The notes: generated by a model from the letters alone, not told the origin. Shown: positions 18,972 through 26,668, counted from the first letter of the stretch. The stretch is 64,000 bases of DNA from Thauera linaloolentis 47Lol = DSM 12138 (GCF_000310205.1 NZ_AMXE01000009.1:1-64000), one strand, 5' to 3'. Numbers and translations: made by a program.

Positions 18972-20864
18972 ATGACCGATTATCAACAGTTTCACCGCCG
19001 TTCGATCGAGGACCGTGACGGGTTCTGGGCCGAGCAGGCCCAGCTCGTGCACTGGAACAAGCCCGCAGAGCAGATCTGCGACTTCTCGAAACCGCCGTTC
19101 GTAAAGTGGTTCAAGGGCGGCGAAACCAACCTCTGCTACAACGCGGTGGACCGCCATGCGGCCCAGCGTCCGAACGATCGTGCGCTGGTGTACATCTCCA
19201 CCGAGACCAACGAGGAAGAGGTTTACTCCTTTGCCGAACTGCAGCGCGAAGTCGAGCGCATGGCGGCCATTTACCAGGACCTCGGCGTCAAGCGCGGCGA
19301 CCGCGTGCTGATCTACATGCCGATGATCGCCGAGGCCGCGTTCGCCATGCTGGCCTGCGCACGCATCGGTGCGATCCATTCCGTGGTGTTCGGCGGCTTC
19401 GCAGCTGGATCGCTCGCCACCCGCATCGACGATGCCAAGCCGGTGCTGATGGTCAGCTCGGACGCCGGCATGCGCAATGGCAAGCCGGTGCCCTACAAGC
19501 ACCTGGTGGATGAAGCGTGCAAGCTCGCGGAATTCCCGCCGGCCAAGGTCCTGATCGTCGATCGCGGCCTGGACAAGGGCTTCCCGCGCGTCGAGGGCCG
19601 CGACGTCGACTACGCTGAACTGCGCGCCAGGCACATCGATGCCAGGGTGCCGGTCGAGTGGCTGGAGTCGTCCGAGCCGAGCTACATCCTCTATACCTCC
19701 GGCACCACGGGCAAGCCGAAGGGGGTGCAGCGTGACACCGGCGGCTATACGGTGGCGCTGGCCGCGTCGATGAAGCACATCTTCACCGGCGATGCGGGCG
19801 AGACGATGTTCTCGACCTCCGACATCGGCTGGGTGGTCGGCCACAGCTACATCATCTACGGCCCGCTGATCGCCGGCATGGCCACGATCATGTACGAGGG
19901 CACGCCGTTGCGGCCGGATGCCGGCATCTGGTGGCAGATCGTCGAAAAGTACAAGGTCAGCGTGATGTTCTCCGCGCCCACCGCGGTACGTGTGCTCAAG
20001 AAGCAGGACCCGGCCTACCTCAAGAAGTACGACCTGTCCTCGCTCAAGCACCTGTTCCTGGCCGGCGAGCCGCTGGACGAGACCTCGCACCAGTGGATCA
20101 TGGAAGAACTCGGCATTCCGGTCATCGACAATTACTGGCAGACCGAAACCGGTTGGCCGATGCTCGCCATCTGCCGCGGCGTCGAGCAAAGCCCCATCAA
20201 GCTCGGTTCGCCCGCCTTCCCGGTGTATGGCTACGACCTGCGCATTTTCCGCGAGGACGGCACCGAATGCGGCGCCAACGAGAAAGGCATCGTCGGTATC
20301 GTGCCGCCGCTGCCGCCGGGCTGCCTGTCGACCGTATGGGGGCAGGACGACCGCTTCGTGTCCACCTATTTCAGCCTGTTCGCCGAACCGGTGGTGTATT
20401 CCTCGTCCGACTGGGGCATCAAGGACGAGAAGGGTTATCACACCATCCTCGGCCGCATGGATGACGTCATCAACGTTGCCGGCCATCGCCTCGGCACGCG
20501 TGAGATCGAGGAGGCGGTGCAGGCCCACCCGGCGATTGCCGAGGTCGCCGTGGTCGGCGTGGCCGATCAGCTCAAGGGCCAGATGCCGATGGCTTTCGCC
20601 GTGGTGAAGAACGCCGATGACGTCGATACCGCAGAAAAGCGTGCCGCGCTCGAAAAGGAAGTCATGAAGAAAGTCGACGAGAGCCTGGGTGCCATCGCGC
20701 GTCCGGCGCGCGTGCACTTCATCGGCGGACTGCCCAAGACGCGTTCCGGCAAGATGCTGAGACGCTCGATCCAGGCGCTGGCCGAAGGCCGCGATGCAGG
20801 CGACCTGACGACGATCGACGATCCGAGCACGCTGGATCAGATCAAGGCAGCGCTGAAATCATAA
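18972..20864 (+). CDS. prpE: Propionyl-CoA synthetase PrpE
   Basis: 630 aa, the usual length. The ANL adenylation fold has A3 motif SYILYTSGTTGKPKGVQRDT, A5 NYWQTETGWPML, A8 GRMDDVINVAGHRL and the catalytic lysine in KTRSGKMLRR, the site of regulatory acylation in this family. The N-terminal ACAS domain starts YQQFHRRSIEDRDGFWAEQA. The block NYWQTETGWPM fits propionate-preferring PrpE. It activates propionate to propionyl-CoA with ATP and CoA. A strong hairpin terminator follows. Confidence 0.93.
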   Translation: MTDYQQFHRRSIEDRDGFWAEQAQLVHWNKPAEQICDFSKPPFVKWFKGGETNLCYNAVDRHAAQRPNDRALVYISTETNEEEVYSFAELQREVERMAAIYQDLGVKRGDRVLIYMPMIAEAAFAMLACARIGAIHSVVFGGFAAGSLATRIDDAKPVLMVSSDAGMRNGKPVPYKHLVDEACKLAEFPPAKVLIVDRGLDKGFPRVEGRDVDYAELRARHIDARVPVEWLESSEPSYILYTSGTTGKPKGVQRDTGGYTVALAASMKHIFTGDAGETMFSTSDIGWVVGHSYIIYGPLIAGMATIMYEGTPLRPDAGIWWQIVEKYKVSVMFSAPTAVRVLKKQDPAYLKKYDLSSLKHLFLAGEPLDETSHQWIMEELGIPVIDNYWQTETGWPMLAICRGVEQSPIKLGSPAFPVYGYDLRIFREDGTECGANEKGIVGIVPPLPPGCLSTVWGQDDRFVSTYFSLFAEPVVYSSSDWGIKDEKGYHTILGRMDDVINVAGHRLGTREIEEAVQAHPAIAEVAVVGVADQLKGQMPMAFAVVKNADDVDTAEKRAALEKEVMKKVDESLGAIARPARVHFIGGLPKTRSGKMLRRSIQALAEGRDAGDLTTIDDPSTLDQIKAALKS

Positions 20865-20914
20865 GGACGATCACGGCGAGCTTCGGCTTGCCATGACCGG
20901 TCACGGTGTTTACC

Positions 20915-20953
20915 GCGGCCTCGGGCGTCAATGCTCGAGGCCGCTTTGTTTTT
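20915..20953 (+). terminator. Rho-independent terminator after prpE
   Basis: Stem GCGGCCTCG (20915-20923) pairs with CGAGGCCGC (20936-20944), loop 12 nt, followed by TTTGTTTTT. It separates prpE from the convergent acyltransferase gene ending at 20952. Confidence 0.85.
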
Positions 20954-21824
20954 AACGCTGTTTCAGGCTGCGTGCGATTTCCTCGTCGATCGTGTGCCAG
21001 AGCGGGCGCATGATCATGCGCATGTTGCGGACGACACTCGGGACGTCGACGACCGAAGGCACACGCGTGCCGCGGTGCTCGATCGGGCCGCCGATCTGCC
21101 TGATATCAACTCCGAGGCGGGCAAAATGGCTCGCGAGGCGAGGTTCGGTCAGCACGAACAGGGTGTCGATGTCGTTGCGTATGGCGAGGGAAATCGCACC
21201 CATGTAAAGCCCGACGGGAATGTATGGGAAACGTGGCTGGCTGGTGCCGGAAAAATCGTCCGGGCCTATCGATAATTGAGCCTGCCTTTCCCCCTTGCGG
21301 CTCCGGTAGCGTTTTGCCACCGCCAGACGCGAGATCTCGGCGATTCGGTCACGAGGCAGTTTCGCCGGGTCGATGATCCTGCGATCAAGCACATCGGCGC
21401 AGCTCCGTTCGAACGGCAGGGGGAGCTCGGGATTCTCGGGGTTGGCGAACACGATCCGCGTGCAGCCGACGGACTCGTTCGGTGGCGTAATGCTACGCAG
21501 CAGGCAATGGATGCTGTGGGCGTCGAATTCGTCATATTCCCTGCCGTCCGGGCGCTGGGGCTCGAATCGCAAATCCTCACAGTACACCGCATGACGCAGG
21601 CGGAAGGCCTCATCAAGCAAGGCGCCATCGAGCGCAGTATCAATTCGGAAATAGCGATTGAAGCCGCTGCGGAGGTTGGAATCGTCGAATGCTGGCACGG
21701 GTTTCTGGTCTCTGACTTGTTCCTCGGGGCCCTCCGCGGCTCGTTTCGATGGGCAATATGCTGATTGACACAGGCGAGCGGGGAGAGGGAAGCACCTCCC
21801 ATGTTCCCACAAACTAAACGTCAT
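20952..21824 (-). CDS. PEP-CTERM/exosortase-associated acyltransferase (LuxI/FeeM-like), copy 1
   Basis: 290 aa. Residues about 60-270 match the exosortase-associated acyltransferase family, a relative of acyl-homoserine-lactone and N-acyl amino acid synthases. Shared marks are FRLRHAVYCEDL (Arg77), YDEFDAHSIHCLLR, VGCTRIVF and RIAEISRLAVAKRYR (Glu163, Arg166). These match the LuxI order R-x3-[FY], E/D, R, E-x-SR. It should move an acyl chain from ACP or CoA to an amino-containing acceptor; neither is known. The first 45 residues look unrelated to the family and no good ribosome site precedes 21824, so the true start may lie further in. Divergent from the methyltransferase gene. Confidence 0.85.
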   Translation of the reverse strand: MTFSLWEHGRCFPLPARLCQSAYCPSKRAAEGPEEQVRDQKPVPAFDDSNLRSGFNRYFRIDTALDGALLDEAFRLRHAVYCEDLRFEPQRPDGREYDEFDAHSIHCLLRSITPPNESVGCTRIVFANPENPELPLPFERSCADVLDRRIIDPAKLPRDRIAEISRLAVAKRYRSRKGERQAQLSIGPDDFSGTSQPRFPYIPVGLYMGAISLAIRNDIDTLFVLTEPRLASHFARLGVDIRQIGGPIEHRGTRVPSVVDVPSVVRNMRMIMRPLWHTIDEEIARSLKQR

Positions 21825-21890
21825 TGTTCGCGCAGAGGGCGAATGATCCTCCGTTGGCGGAAGAGCGGGATGTGTATCATTGAGAGCGAC

Positions 21891-21905
21891 AGCGACATTG
21901 TCGCT
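21891..21905. promoter_or_regulatory. Perfect inverted repeat in the divergent intergenic region
   Basis: AGCGACA-T-TGTCGCT is a perfect 7+7 dyad between the minus-strand acyltransferase and the plus-strand methyltransferase. It could be an operator serving both promoters. It lacks a T-run, so a terminator is unlikely. Confidence 0.4.
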
Positions 21906-22070
21906 TGATTGCGTTCTTTTCGCTGCACAGGGGAAGGATATGTATGCTGTCTTGGACTAATCTAGAGATTACCTCCGGATTGCCGTTCTCGCGTCATCGC
22001 GAGCCGGTCTGGCGGCTGGTGTCCTTGCTTGCCACAAGGGCTGGGGGGCTCGGAAAAAAGGAGTGTCAGC

Positions 22071-22865
22071 ATGTCAGGCGGTTCCTATGACATTGAGAAA
22101 ATGAAGGATGCCGGCTACCAGACCGAGAGGCTGCGTGTGCAGGCGGGATCGATCCGTGCCCTGGAGGCCGGTATTCTTCGGCAGGCGGGCATCAAGCCGG
22201 AGCATGATGTTCTGGAGATAGGTTGCGGCCCGGGCTTCGTCACGGACCTGTTGGCTGATCTGGCGCGGGAGGGCAGGGTGCACGCTGTCGAGCCGAGCCC
22301 CAGCCTGCTCTCCCAGGTAGAAGGGAATGTGTCGCGCCCTCCCAAAAAGGGGCTTTTCCTTCATCAGGCGTATGGCAGCAAGTTGCCGCTCGCCGACGCG
22401 GTCGTCGATTTCGCCTATGCGCGCTTTGTCCTTCAGCACGTGCCCGAGCGGCAGGACGTTGTCGCTGAAGCCTATCGCGCGCTTCGCCCCGGCGGGGTGT
22501 TCTGCGTGGTCGATTCGGACGATGGACTCGTCATCTGCCATCCAGAGGAGGCGCGCGTTGCCGCCGTGCTCGACAAGGCGCAGGAGGTGCAGGCAGCCCG
22601 AGGGGGCGACCGCTTCGTAGGGAGAAAGCTCCAGGGCATGATGCATGCTGCTGGATTCACGAAGGTCAGCACGCGCGTTCTCGCCATGACGAGCACGGAC
22701 CTGCCGTTCGAGGTCTTGTTCAACATACTGCTCGGCTACAAGGCATCGCTGATCGGGGATGCGCTCGATTGCCGCAAGCTGTACGAAGATCTGGCAGCGG
22801 ATGTCGCTGCAGGAAGACGCCTGGTCGCGGCAGGCGTTTTTATCGTAACGGGTCACAAGGCCTGA
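22071..22865 (+). CDS. Class I SAM-dependent methyltransferase
   Basis: 264 aa. The Rossmann fold has motif I HDVLEIGCGPGFVTDLLADL, then acidic VHAVEPSP, ADAVVDFAYARFVLQHVP and LRPGGVFCVVDSDDG. These are typical of the UbiE/Methyltransf_11 group acting on small molecules or lipids. The ATG start is preceded by AAGGAG at seven bases. It lies between three acyltransferase genes and is 36 nt upstream of the second, so the two are probably cotranscribed. It may methylate their product; the substrate cannot be read from sequence. Confidence 0.85.
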   Translation: MSGGSYDIEKMKDAGYQTERLRVQAGSIRALEAGILRQAGIKPEHDVLEIGCGPGFVTDLLADLAREGRVHAVEPSPSLLSQVEGNVSRPPKKGLFLHQAYGSKLPLADAVVDFAYARFVLQHVPERQDVVAEAYRALRPGGVFCVVDSDDGLVICHPEEARVAAVLDKAQEVQAARGGDRFVGRKLQGMMHAAGFTKVSTRVLAMTSTDLPFEVLFNILLGYKASLIGDALDCRKLYEDLAADVAAGRRLVAAGVFIVTGHKA

Positions 22866-22901
22866 TCCGCGGTCTTGGGCGCAGGATCTGTAGAGGTCAA
22901 T

Positions 22902-23624
22902 ATGGAAACCACCTATTTTCGATTCGATGAAGTCAAGGAGGGAACGCCGGCGTACGAGCGTTACCTTGCGGCACGCCATGAAGTGTTTTGCGAGGAATTG
23001 CACAGGGTCGATCCGACGGGCTTGATGGCAAGCAATGGACAGGCGATCGAGACCGATCGTTATGACTGCCATAGCCGGCACTTTCTGGCAACGCACAAGG
23101 AGACGGGCTCGGTTGCCGGTTTCGCGCGGGTGATTCTGCCGAGCGAGATGGGGCTGAACGTCACGCCTCGCTATGTCATCGACGATCCACTGCCGTATCC
23201 GGGTGCGACTGCGGACCGGATCGGGGAGATTTCCCGCATGGCGATCGCCGCACGGTATCGGCGCCGCCACAGCGATCAGGGCAAACCGGCGCATGGGGAC
23301 CCTGAAAGCGAAATGCTGCGCAAGCCCGATGGCTTCCGGAGGCATCAGCCGGAGCTCGTGCTCGGCATGTACCGCGAGATTTACCGCCTCTGCCGAGAGG
23401 TCGGCATCGATTATTGCGTAGCGGCGATGGACAACCTCTTCAGCCGCACGCTCACGTCCCTCGGTTTTCCGTTCGTGGCGATTGGACCCGTCAATGAACA
23501 GGTAGCCCCGCCGCGGCGCGTGTATCTGATCAGCGCTACGGAAATGGAGCGCAGCCTGGGTGCGCGCGAGGCGGACGTGCTGCGCTTCATGCAGGCCTGG
23601 AAGGAGTCCGGTGAGGCAACATAA
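22902..23624 (+). CDS. PEP-CTERM/exosortase-associated acyltransferase (LuxI/FeeM-like), copy 2
   Basis: 240 aa. It has the complete family pattern: AARHEVFCEEL (Arg25), AIETDRYDCHSRHFLATH, SVAGFARVILPSEMGLNV and RIGEISRMAIAARYRRR. The fold is the GNAT-like autoinducer synthase core. It is closer to copy 3 than to copy 1, by shared RHEVFCEEL, the AIE-DRYD-HS block and GFPFV near the C-terminus. The start is ATG at 22902 with AGAGGT upstream; an extension to 22875 is possible. No luxR-type gene is in the window, so quorum sensing is not shown. Confidence 0.86.
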   Translation: METTYFRFDEVKEGTPAYERYLAARHEVFCEELHRVDPTGLMASNGQAIETDRYDCHSRHFLATHKETGSVAGFARVILPSEMGLNVTPRYVIDDPLPYPGATADRIGEISRMAIAARYRRRHSDQGKPAHGDPESEMLRKPDGFRRHQPELVLGMYREIYRLCREVGIDYCVAAMDNLFSRTLTSLGFPFVAIGPVNEQVAPPRRVYLISATEMERSLGAREADVLRFMQAWKESGEAT

Positions 23625-23637
23625 ATAAGCTTCGATC

Positions 23638-23653
23638 CGTGAAATTTTTCACG
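23638..23653. promoter_or_regulatory. Palindrome CGTGAAATTTTTCACG between acyltransferase copies 2 and 3
   Basis: A perfect dyad CGTGAAA-TT-TTTCACG starts 13 nt after the stop of copy 2. It could be a weak terminator-like stem or an operator for copy 3. A second imperfect dyad, CCGGAT...ATCCGG, occurs further along the same 165-nt gap. Confidence 0.35.
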
Positions 23654-23773
23654 AACACATTTACACTTGCAGCAGGGCGAAGCCGCGCGATCTGCGGTAC
23701 TTTCGTGCAAATACACCGGATACCCCAATCCGGGCATATTTGGATAAAACAAGTGTGCAGCAGAACAAGGCGC

Positions 23774-23788
23774 TGCGGAGAATGTGTA
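23774..23788 (+). repeat. Direct repeat TGCGGAGAATGTGTA, left copy
   Basis: The 15-base word ends one base before the start codon of acyltransferase copy 3 and contains its ribosome site (GCGGAG). An identical word lies at 24576-24590, just after the same gene. Confidence 0.75.
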
Positions 23789-23789
23789 A

Positions 23790-24542
23790 ATGCTCTTGAC
23801 GGAATACGAGTACCTGGTGGTCGCGCCAGGTACCGCGGCGTATTGCGACTATCTTGCCTTGAGGCACGAAGTCTTTTGTGAAGAGCTGAAGCGCGTCCCG
23901 TCCAGCGGCATGTGCGCCAAGGGAATGGCGATCGAGAGCGACAGGTACGACATTCACAGTGTGCATGTGCTTTGCCGCTCGAGAGAGGCGGGAGATGCAG
24001 TCGGGTGCTCCAGGCTGATACTCCCGGGGCCCAACGGGCTCAATGTAAGCGCGCGCTATCGCATGTCGCAGTTCGGGGGGGTGTCAAGGCAGCAGTTGGG
24101 TGAAATCGGTCGCTTGACGCTGTCTCCACGCCTGCGCCGTTCGCGTGGGCAGATGCTGGAGAGCAGGAGGGGCGGGCAGAGATTTCGGCGCGACGGCTCG
24201 ATGGTGGCCCTGGGGCTGTATCGGGAGCTCTTCCATCTTGCCGGGCAATATGGCATCACGCATTGCCTTGCCGCAATGGAGCCTTCGCTGGCCCGTCTGC
24301 TGAATCGGCTGGGTTTCCCGTTCGTGGAGGCGGGGCCGCTCAATGGCGACGTGGTGCCTGCGCGCCAGCCCTATGTCGTCGGTGCGCATGCCGTGCGTGC
24401 TGCGCTCGCAAGCCGCAATGTCAGTGTTTACGATTTCATCATGAGTGCGGACAGGACCAAATCGGCTGCAGCCGAAGGGGGCTGGGGGCGCAGCGTGATC
24501 ATGCCCGAGGTTCGACGGGAATATCTTCGCTTGGCTGTATGA
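23790..24542 (+). CDS. PEP-CTERM/exosortase-associated acyltransferase (LuxI/FeeM-like), copy 3
   Basis: 250 aa. Pattern: ALRHEVFCEEL (Arg25), AIESDRYDIHSVHVLCR, AVGCSRLILPGPNGLNV and QLGEIGRLTLSPRLRR. The usual E-I-S-R is E-I-G-R here, which may alter substrate choice. After the core it keeps GITHCLAAMEPSLARLLNRL and a basic tail of about 40 residues. It is flanked by two copies of a 15-bp direct repeat, which suggests it arrived or was duplicated as a unit. The nearest relative in the window is copy 2, 165 nt upstream. Confidence 0.84.
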   Translation: MLLTEYEYLVVAPGTAAYCDYLALRHEVFCEELKRVPSSGMCAKGMAIESDRYDIHSVHVLCRSREAGDAVGCSRLILPGPNGLNVSARYRMSQFGGVSRQQLGEIGRLTLSPRLRRSRGQMLESRRGGQRFRRDGSMVALGLYRELFHLAGQYGITHCLAAMEPSLARLLNRLGFPFVEAGPLNGDVVPARQPYVVGAHAVRAALASRNVSVYDFIMSADRTKSAAAEGGWGRSVIMPEVRREYLRLAV

Positions 24543-24544
24543 GA

Positions 24545-24600
24545 CTCTTGCCGCGCGCAGGAGTATGTGCCGGGGTGCGGAGAATGTGTAGCGGCAAGAG
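24545..24600 (+). other. Ten-base inverted repeat after copy 3, enclosing the right direct repeat
   Basis: CTCTTGCCGC (24545-24554) pairs with GCGGCAAGAG (24591-24600). The 36-nt loop contains TGCGGAGAATGTGTA (24576-24590), the second copy of the repeat that precedes acyltransferase copy 3. No T-run follows directly. It may be an RNA structure or the edge of an inserted segment. Confidence 0.5.
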
Positions 24601-24729
24601 CGCTTTGTTGGTCTACTCTCTGGCTGCTTCGATTGCCCGTCAGGTTAAAAAAACTCCCAACCGTCATTGGAAAAGCACGGTTCTTATTGCCTGTGCTTTG
24701 AGGGGCGCTAATAACGCGAGAATAAAAAA

Positions 24730-24761
24730 CCCCGCCTGGGATATCCCAGGCGGGGTTTTTT
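24730..24761. terminator. Bidirectional terminator between acyltransferase copy 3 and the PEP-CTERM gene
   Basis: CCCCGCCTGGG (24730-24740) pairs perfectly with CCCAGGCGGGG (24745-24755), loop ATAT. A-run on the left and T-run on the right make it work in both directions for the convergent genes. Confidence 0.95.
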
Positions 24762-24779
24762 GTCTTGCCGAAGTCTGGC

Positions 24780-25571
24780 TTACGCGATCTTCTTCGCGCG
24801 ACGAGCAGCGCCAAGACCGACGAGGCCGATGCCGAGGAGCGCAAGGACGCCCGGTTCGGGAACGCGGTTGAATACCACGCTGCCATCCAGGGTGCTCGAG
24901 CGGCTGTACGTGCCGTCGCCATTGTCTGTCACGGCGGCATCGGGATCCAGATTGGTGTCGAGGCGCATGTTGATCGCCACGGTCAATCCGCTCCAGTCGG
25001 TTGCGGGGGGGAAGAACCAGGTGCCGGGCAGCGGGTCAGAGACCGTTGCGTAAATGATGGCGTTGGCGAAATCCGCATCGCTGCCGAAGACGTTCAGCGT
25101 CAGAAGCTCAATGGCGTTGGGGGTGTTACCATCGCCGTCAATTTCTGAGCCATAAACCTTGATCGTGCCCGAGGTGTAGTTCGCCAGAACATTGCCGTTG
25201 CCGGGATTGACCGCGGCAATCGTGCCTGCGAGGTCGTTGTATTCAAACCAGATGGAATAATTGTTGCCAATGCCTTCGTGGTTGTTGCCGCCGGTGATCG
25301 CTCCAGCACCCCCCAGGAAGCTGCTGACGGTTCCGCGACCAATGTCTAGCACGGAGTCGCCGATGCTCAGGCCAAGCGTGCCATCATCGTCGGTGAATGT
25401 GGAGGTCGCGGCCCAGTTCACTCCGAGTTGGGCGATGTTCGACGTGACGCCGTCTTGGAAATAGTTCGGCGTGAATGTGCCGACATTCAGATAGAACGGA
25501 TCGGCCATCGCAGCGCCAGACGCGAAGATCGTGGAAGCGGCGAGCAGCCCGGTAAGTGCCTTGATTTTCAT
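24780..25571 (-). CDS. PEP-CTERM exosortase-substrate protein
   Basis: 263 aa. A signal peptide (about 1-23, ending SGAAMA) and a C-terminal sorting signal starting at about 237, VPEPGVLALLGIGLVGLGAA followed by RRAKK, mark an exosortase substrate. The body is Asp/Gly/Asn-rich, poor in Cys and Lys (FTDDDGTLGLSIGDSVLDIG), as in extracellular matrix proteins. The ADPFYLNVGTF start resembles the flocculation-associated PepA group, with low certainty. The sorting signal should be cut by an exosortase (XrtA type) encoded elsewhere, and the protein attached to or released into the matrix. A sigma-54 promoter lies about 63 bases upstream and a terminator follows. Confidence 0.95.
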   Translation of the reverse strand: MKIKALTGLLAASTIFASGAAMADPFYLNVGTFTPNYFQDGVTSNIAQLGVNWAATSTFTDDDGTLGLSIGDSVLDIGRGTVSSFLGGAGAITGGNNHEGIGNNYSIWFEYNDLAGTIAAVNPGNGNVLANYTSGTIKVYGSEIDGDGNTPNAIELLTLNVFGSDADFANAIIYATVSDPLPGTWFFPPATDWSGLTVAINMRLDTNLDPDAAVTDNGDGTYSRSSTLDGSVVFNRVPEPGVLALLGIGLVGLGAARRAKKIA

Positions 25572-25633
25572 GTTTAGTACTCCTGTGTGGAGGGTTGTCT
25601 GACCACTGCGGTTATATACCCTTGCGCTGTATA

Positions 25634-25649
25634 AGCATGCGGCGTGCCA
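25634..25649 (-). promoter_or_regulatory. Sigma-54 promoter for the PEP-CTERM gene
   Basis: On the minus strand TGGCACGCCGCATGCT matches the -24/-12 consensus TGGCACG-N4-TTGCW at all positions but one. The invariant GG and GC are separated by exactly ten bases. Transcription should start near 25623, leaving a leader of about 50 nt. PrsR, encoded at 4387-5751, is the expected activator. Confidence 0.82.
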
Positions 25650-25710
25650 TGTTTAAAAAATCTATATAAAACATCTTGTTGTGCGTTTTGTTTGCGGACC
25701 TTGCGAGTGG

Positions 25711-25731
25711 GGTGTAAAAAAAATCGACACC
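25711..25731. promoter_or_regulatory. Possible activator-binding dyad upstream of the sigma-54 promoter
   Basis: GGTGT (25711-25715) and ACACC (25727-25731) form a short inverted repeat centred about 75 bp upstream of the -24 element, a usual distance for an NtrC-type enhancer site. The arms are only five bases, so this is tentative. Confidence 0.25.
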
Positions 25732-25795
25732 GCCCCGCTTGCCACGGCTGCCGTTGTGCGAAAAGATCGCATCAACGTGATTTGTGGAGATCATC

Positions 25796-26668
25796 TTGAC
25801 TGCTTTCGACTACAACCCAGCCTTCAGCCGCAACCTCGGTGTCGTCAGTCCGGATGAGCATCAGCGCTTGCGCAATGCCACGGTCGCGATCGCCGGCATG
25901 GGCGGGGTGGGAGGCGACTACCTGATCAGCTTGGTGCGGGCGGGCGTGGGACATTTCCACCTTGCCGAATTCGACGAGTTCGAGCTGGTCAACTTCAACC
26001 GTCAGTATGGCGCGAACATGCAGACGATCGGCCGGCGCAAGCTCGACGTGATGATCGAGTACGCGCTCCAGATCAATCCGGAGCTGCAGATCGAGGCCTT
26101 TCCGGGGGGGATCGACACGGCCAATATCGGTGCCTTCCTTGCCGGTGTCGACCTGGCGATCGATGCGGTCGATGCCTTCGCAGTCGACATTCATCCGCTG
26201 CTGGTCAATGCCGCAACCGAACGCGGATTGGCGACGATCGCCGCGGTGCCGCTCGGGCTGGGGGCCGGTGTGCTGGCATTCGGGCCGCAGGGCATGTCCT
26301 ATGCGGATTTCTTTGCGATTACGCCGGACATGAGCGAGGACGAGAAGATCGTCCAGTTCATGCTCGGCTTCGCGCCCGAGATGTACCACCTCAAGTATCT
26401 GGATCCGGCTTTCATCAACCTCAAGGCGCGCAAGGGGCCGAGTTCGATCGCGGGATGCAAGCTGTGCACCGGATTCATCACCACGCAGGCGCTGCTTGCG
26501 CTGTTGCACCCCGAGGAGCTGCGCTGCGTGCCGTGGTATACCTACCTCGATGCGCGCCTCGGGCGTTTCCGCCATCGCCGGCTATGGATGGGCAACCGGC
26601 ATCCCCTGCAGCGCCTGAAGAGTTACGTCGCCAAGCGGCGCCTGGAAAAGCTCGGCGCGGCATCCTGA
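25796..26668 (+). CDS. ThiF/MoeB/HesA-family E1-like adenylating enzyme
   Basis: 290 aa. The Rossmann ATP-binding loop is AIAGMGGVGGDYLISLVRAG (GMGGVG at about 34-39). It is followed by FELVNFNRQYG with the Arg finger, a conserved Lys region RRKLDVM and IDAVDAF. A CKLC motif lies near residue 225. The family adenylates the C-terminus of ubiquitin-like sulfur carriers or of peptides. No carrier (ThiS/MoaD-like) and no thiamin or molybdopterin genes are nearby, and the usual second CxxC pair is absent, so a role in those pathways is unlikely. Start: TTG at 25796 with GGAG six bases upstream; GTG at 25784 is the alternative. Confidence 0.82.
   Translation: MTAFDYNPAFSRNLGVVSPDEHQRLRNATVAIAGMGGVGGDYLISLVRAGVGHFHLAEFDEFELVNFNRQYGANMQTIGRRKLDVMIEYALQINPELQIEAFPGGIDTANIGAFLAGVDLAIDAVDAFAVDIHPLLVNAATERGLATIAAVPLGLGAGVLAFGPQGMSYADFFAITPDMSEDEKIVQFMLGFAPEMYHLKYLDPAFINLKARKGPSSIAGCKLCTGFITTQALLALLHPEELRCVPWYTYLDARLGRFRHRRLWMGNRHPLQRLKSYVAKRRLEKLGAAS

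Noticed and set aside
21905..22090. Short plus-strand frame of 61 codons before the methyltransferase
   Set aside because: No ribosome site, no family resemblance, and it overlaps the better-supported methyltransferase start.
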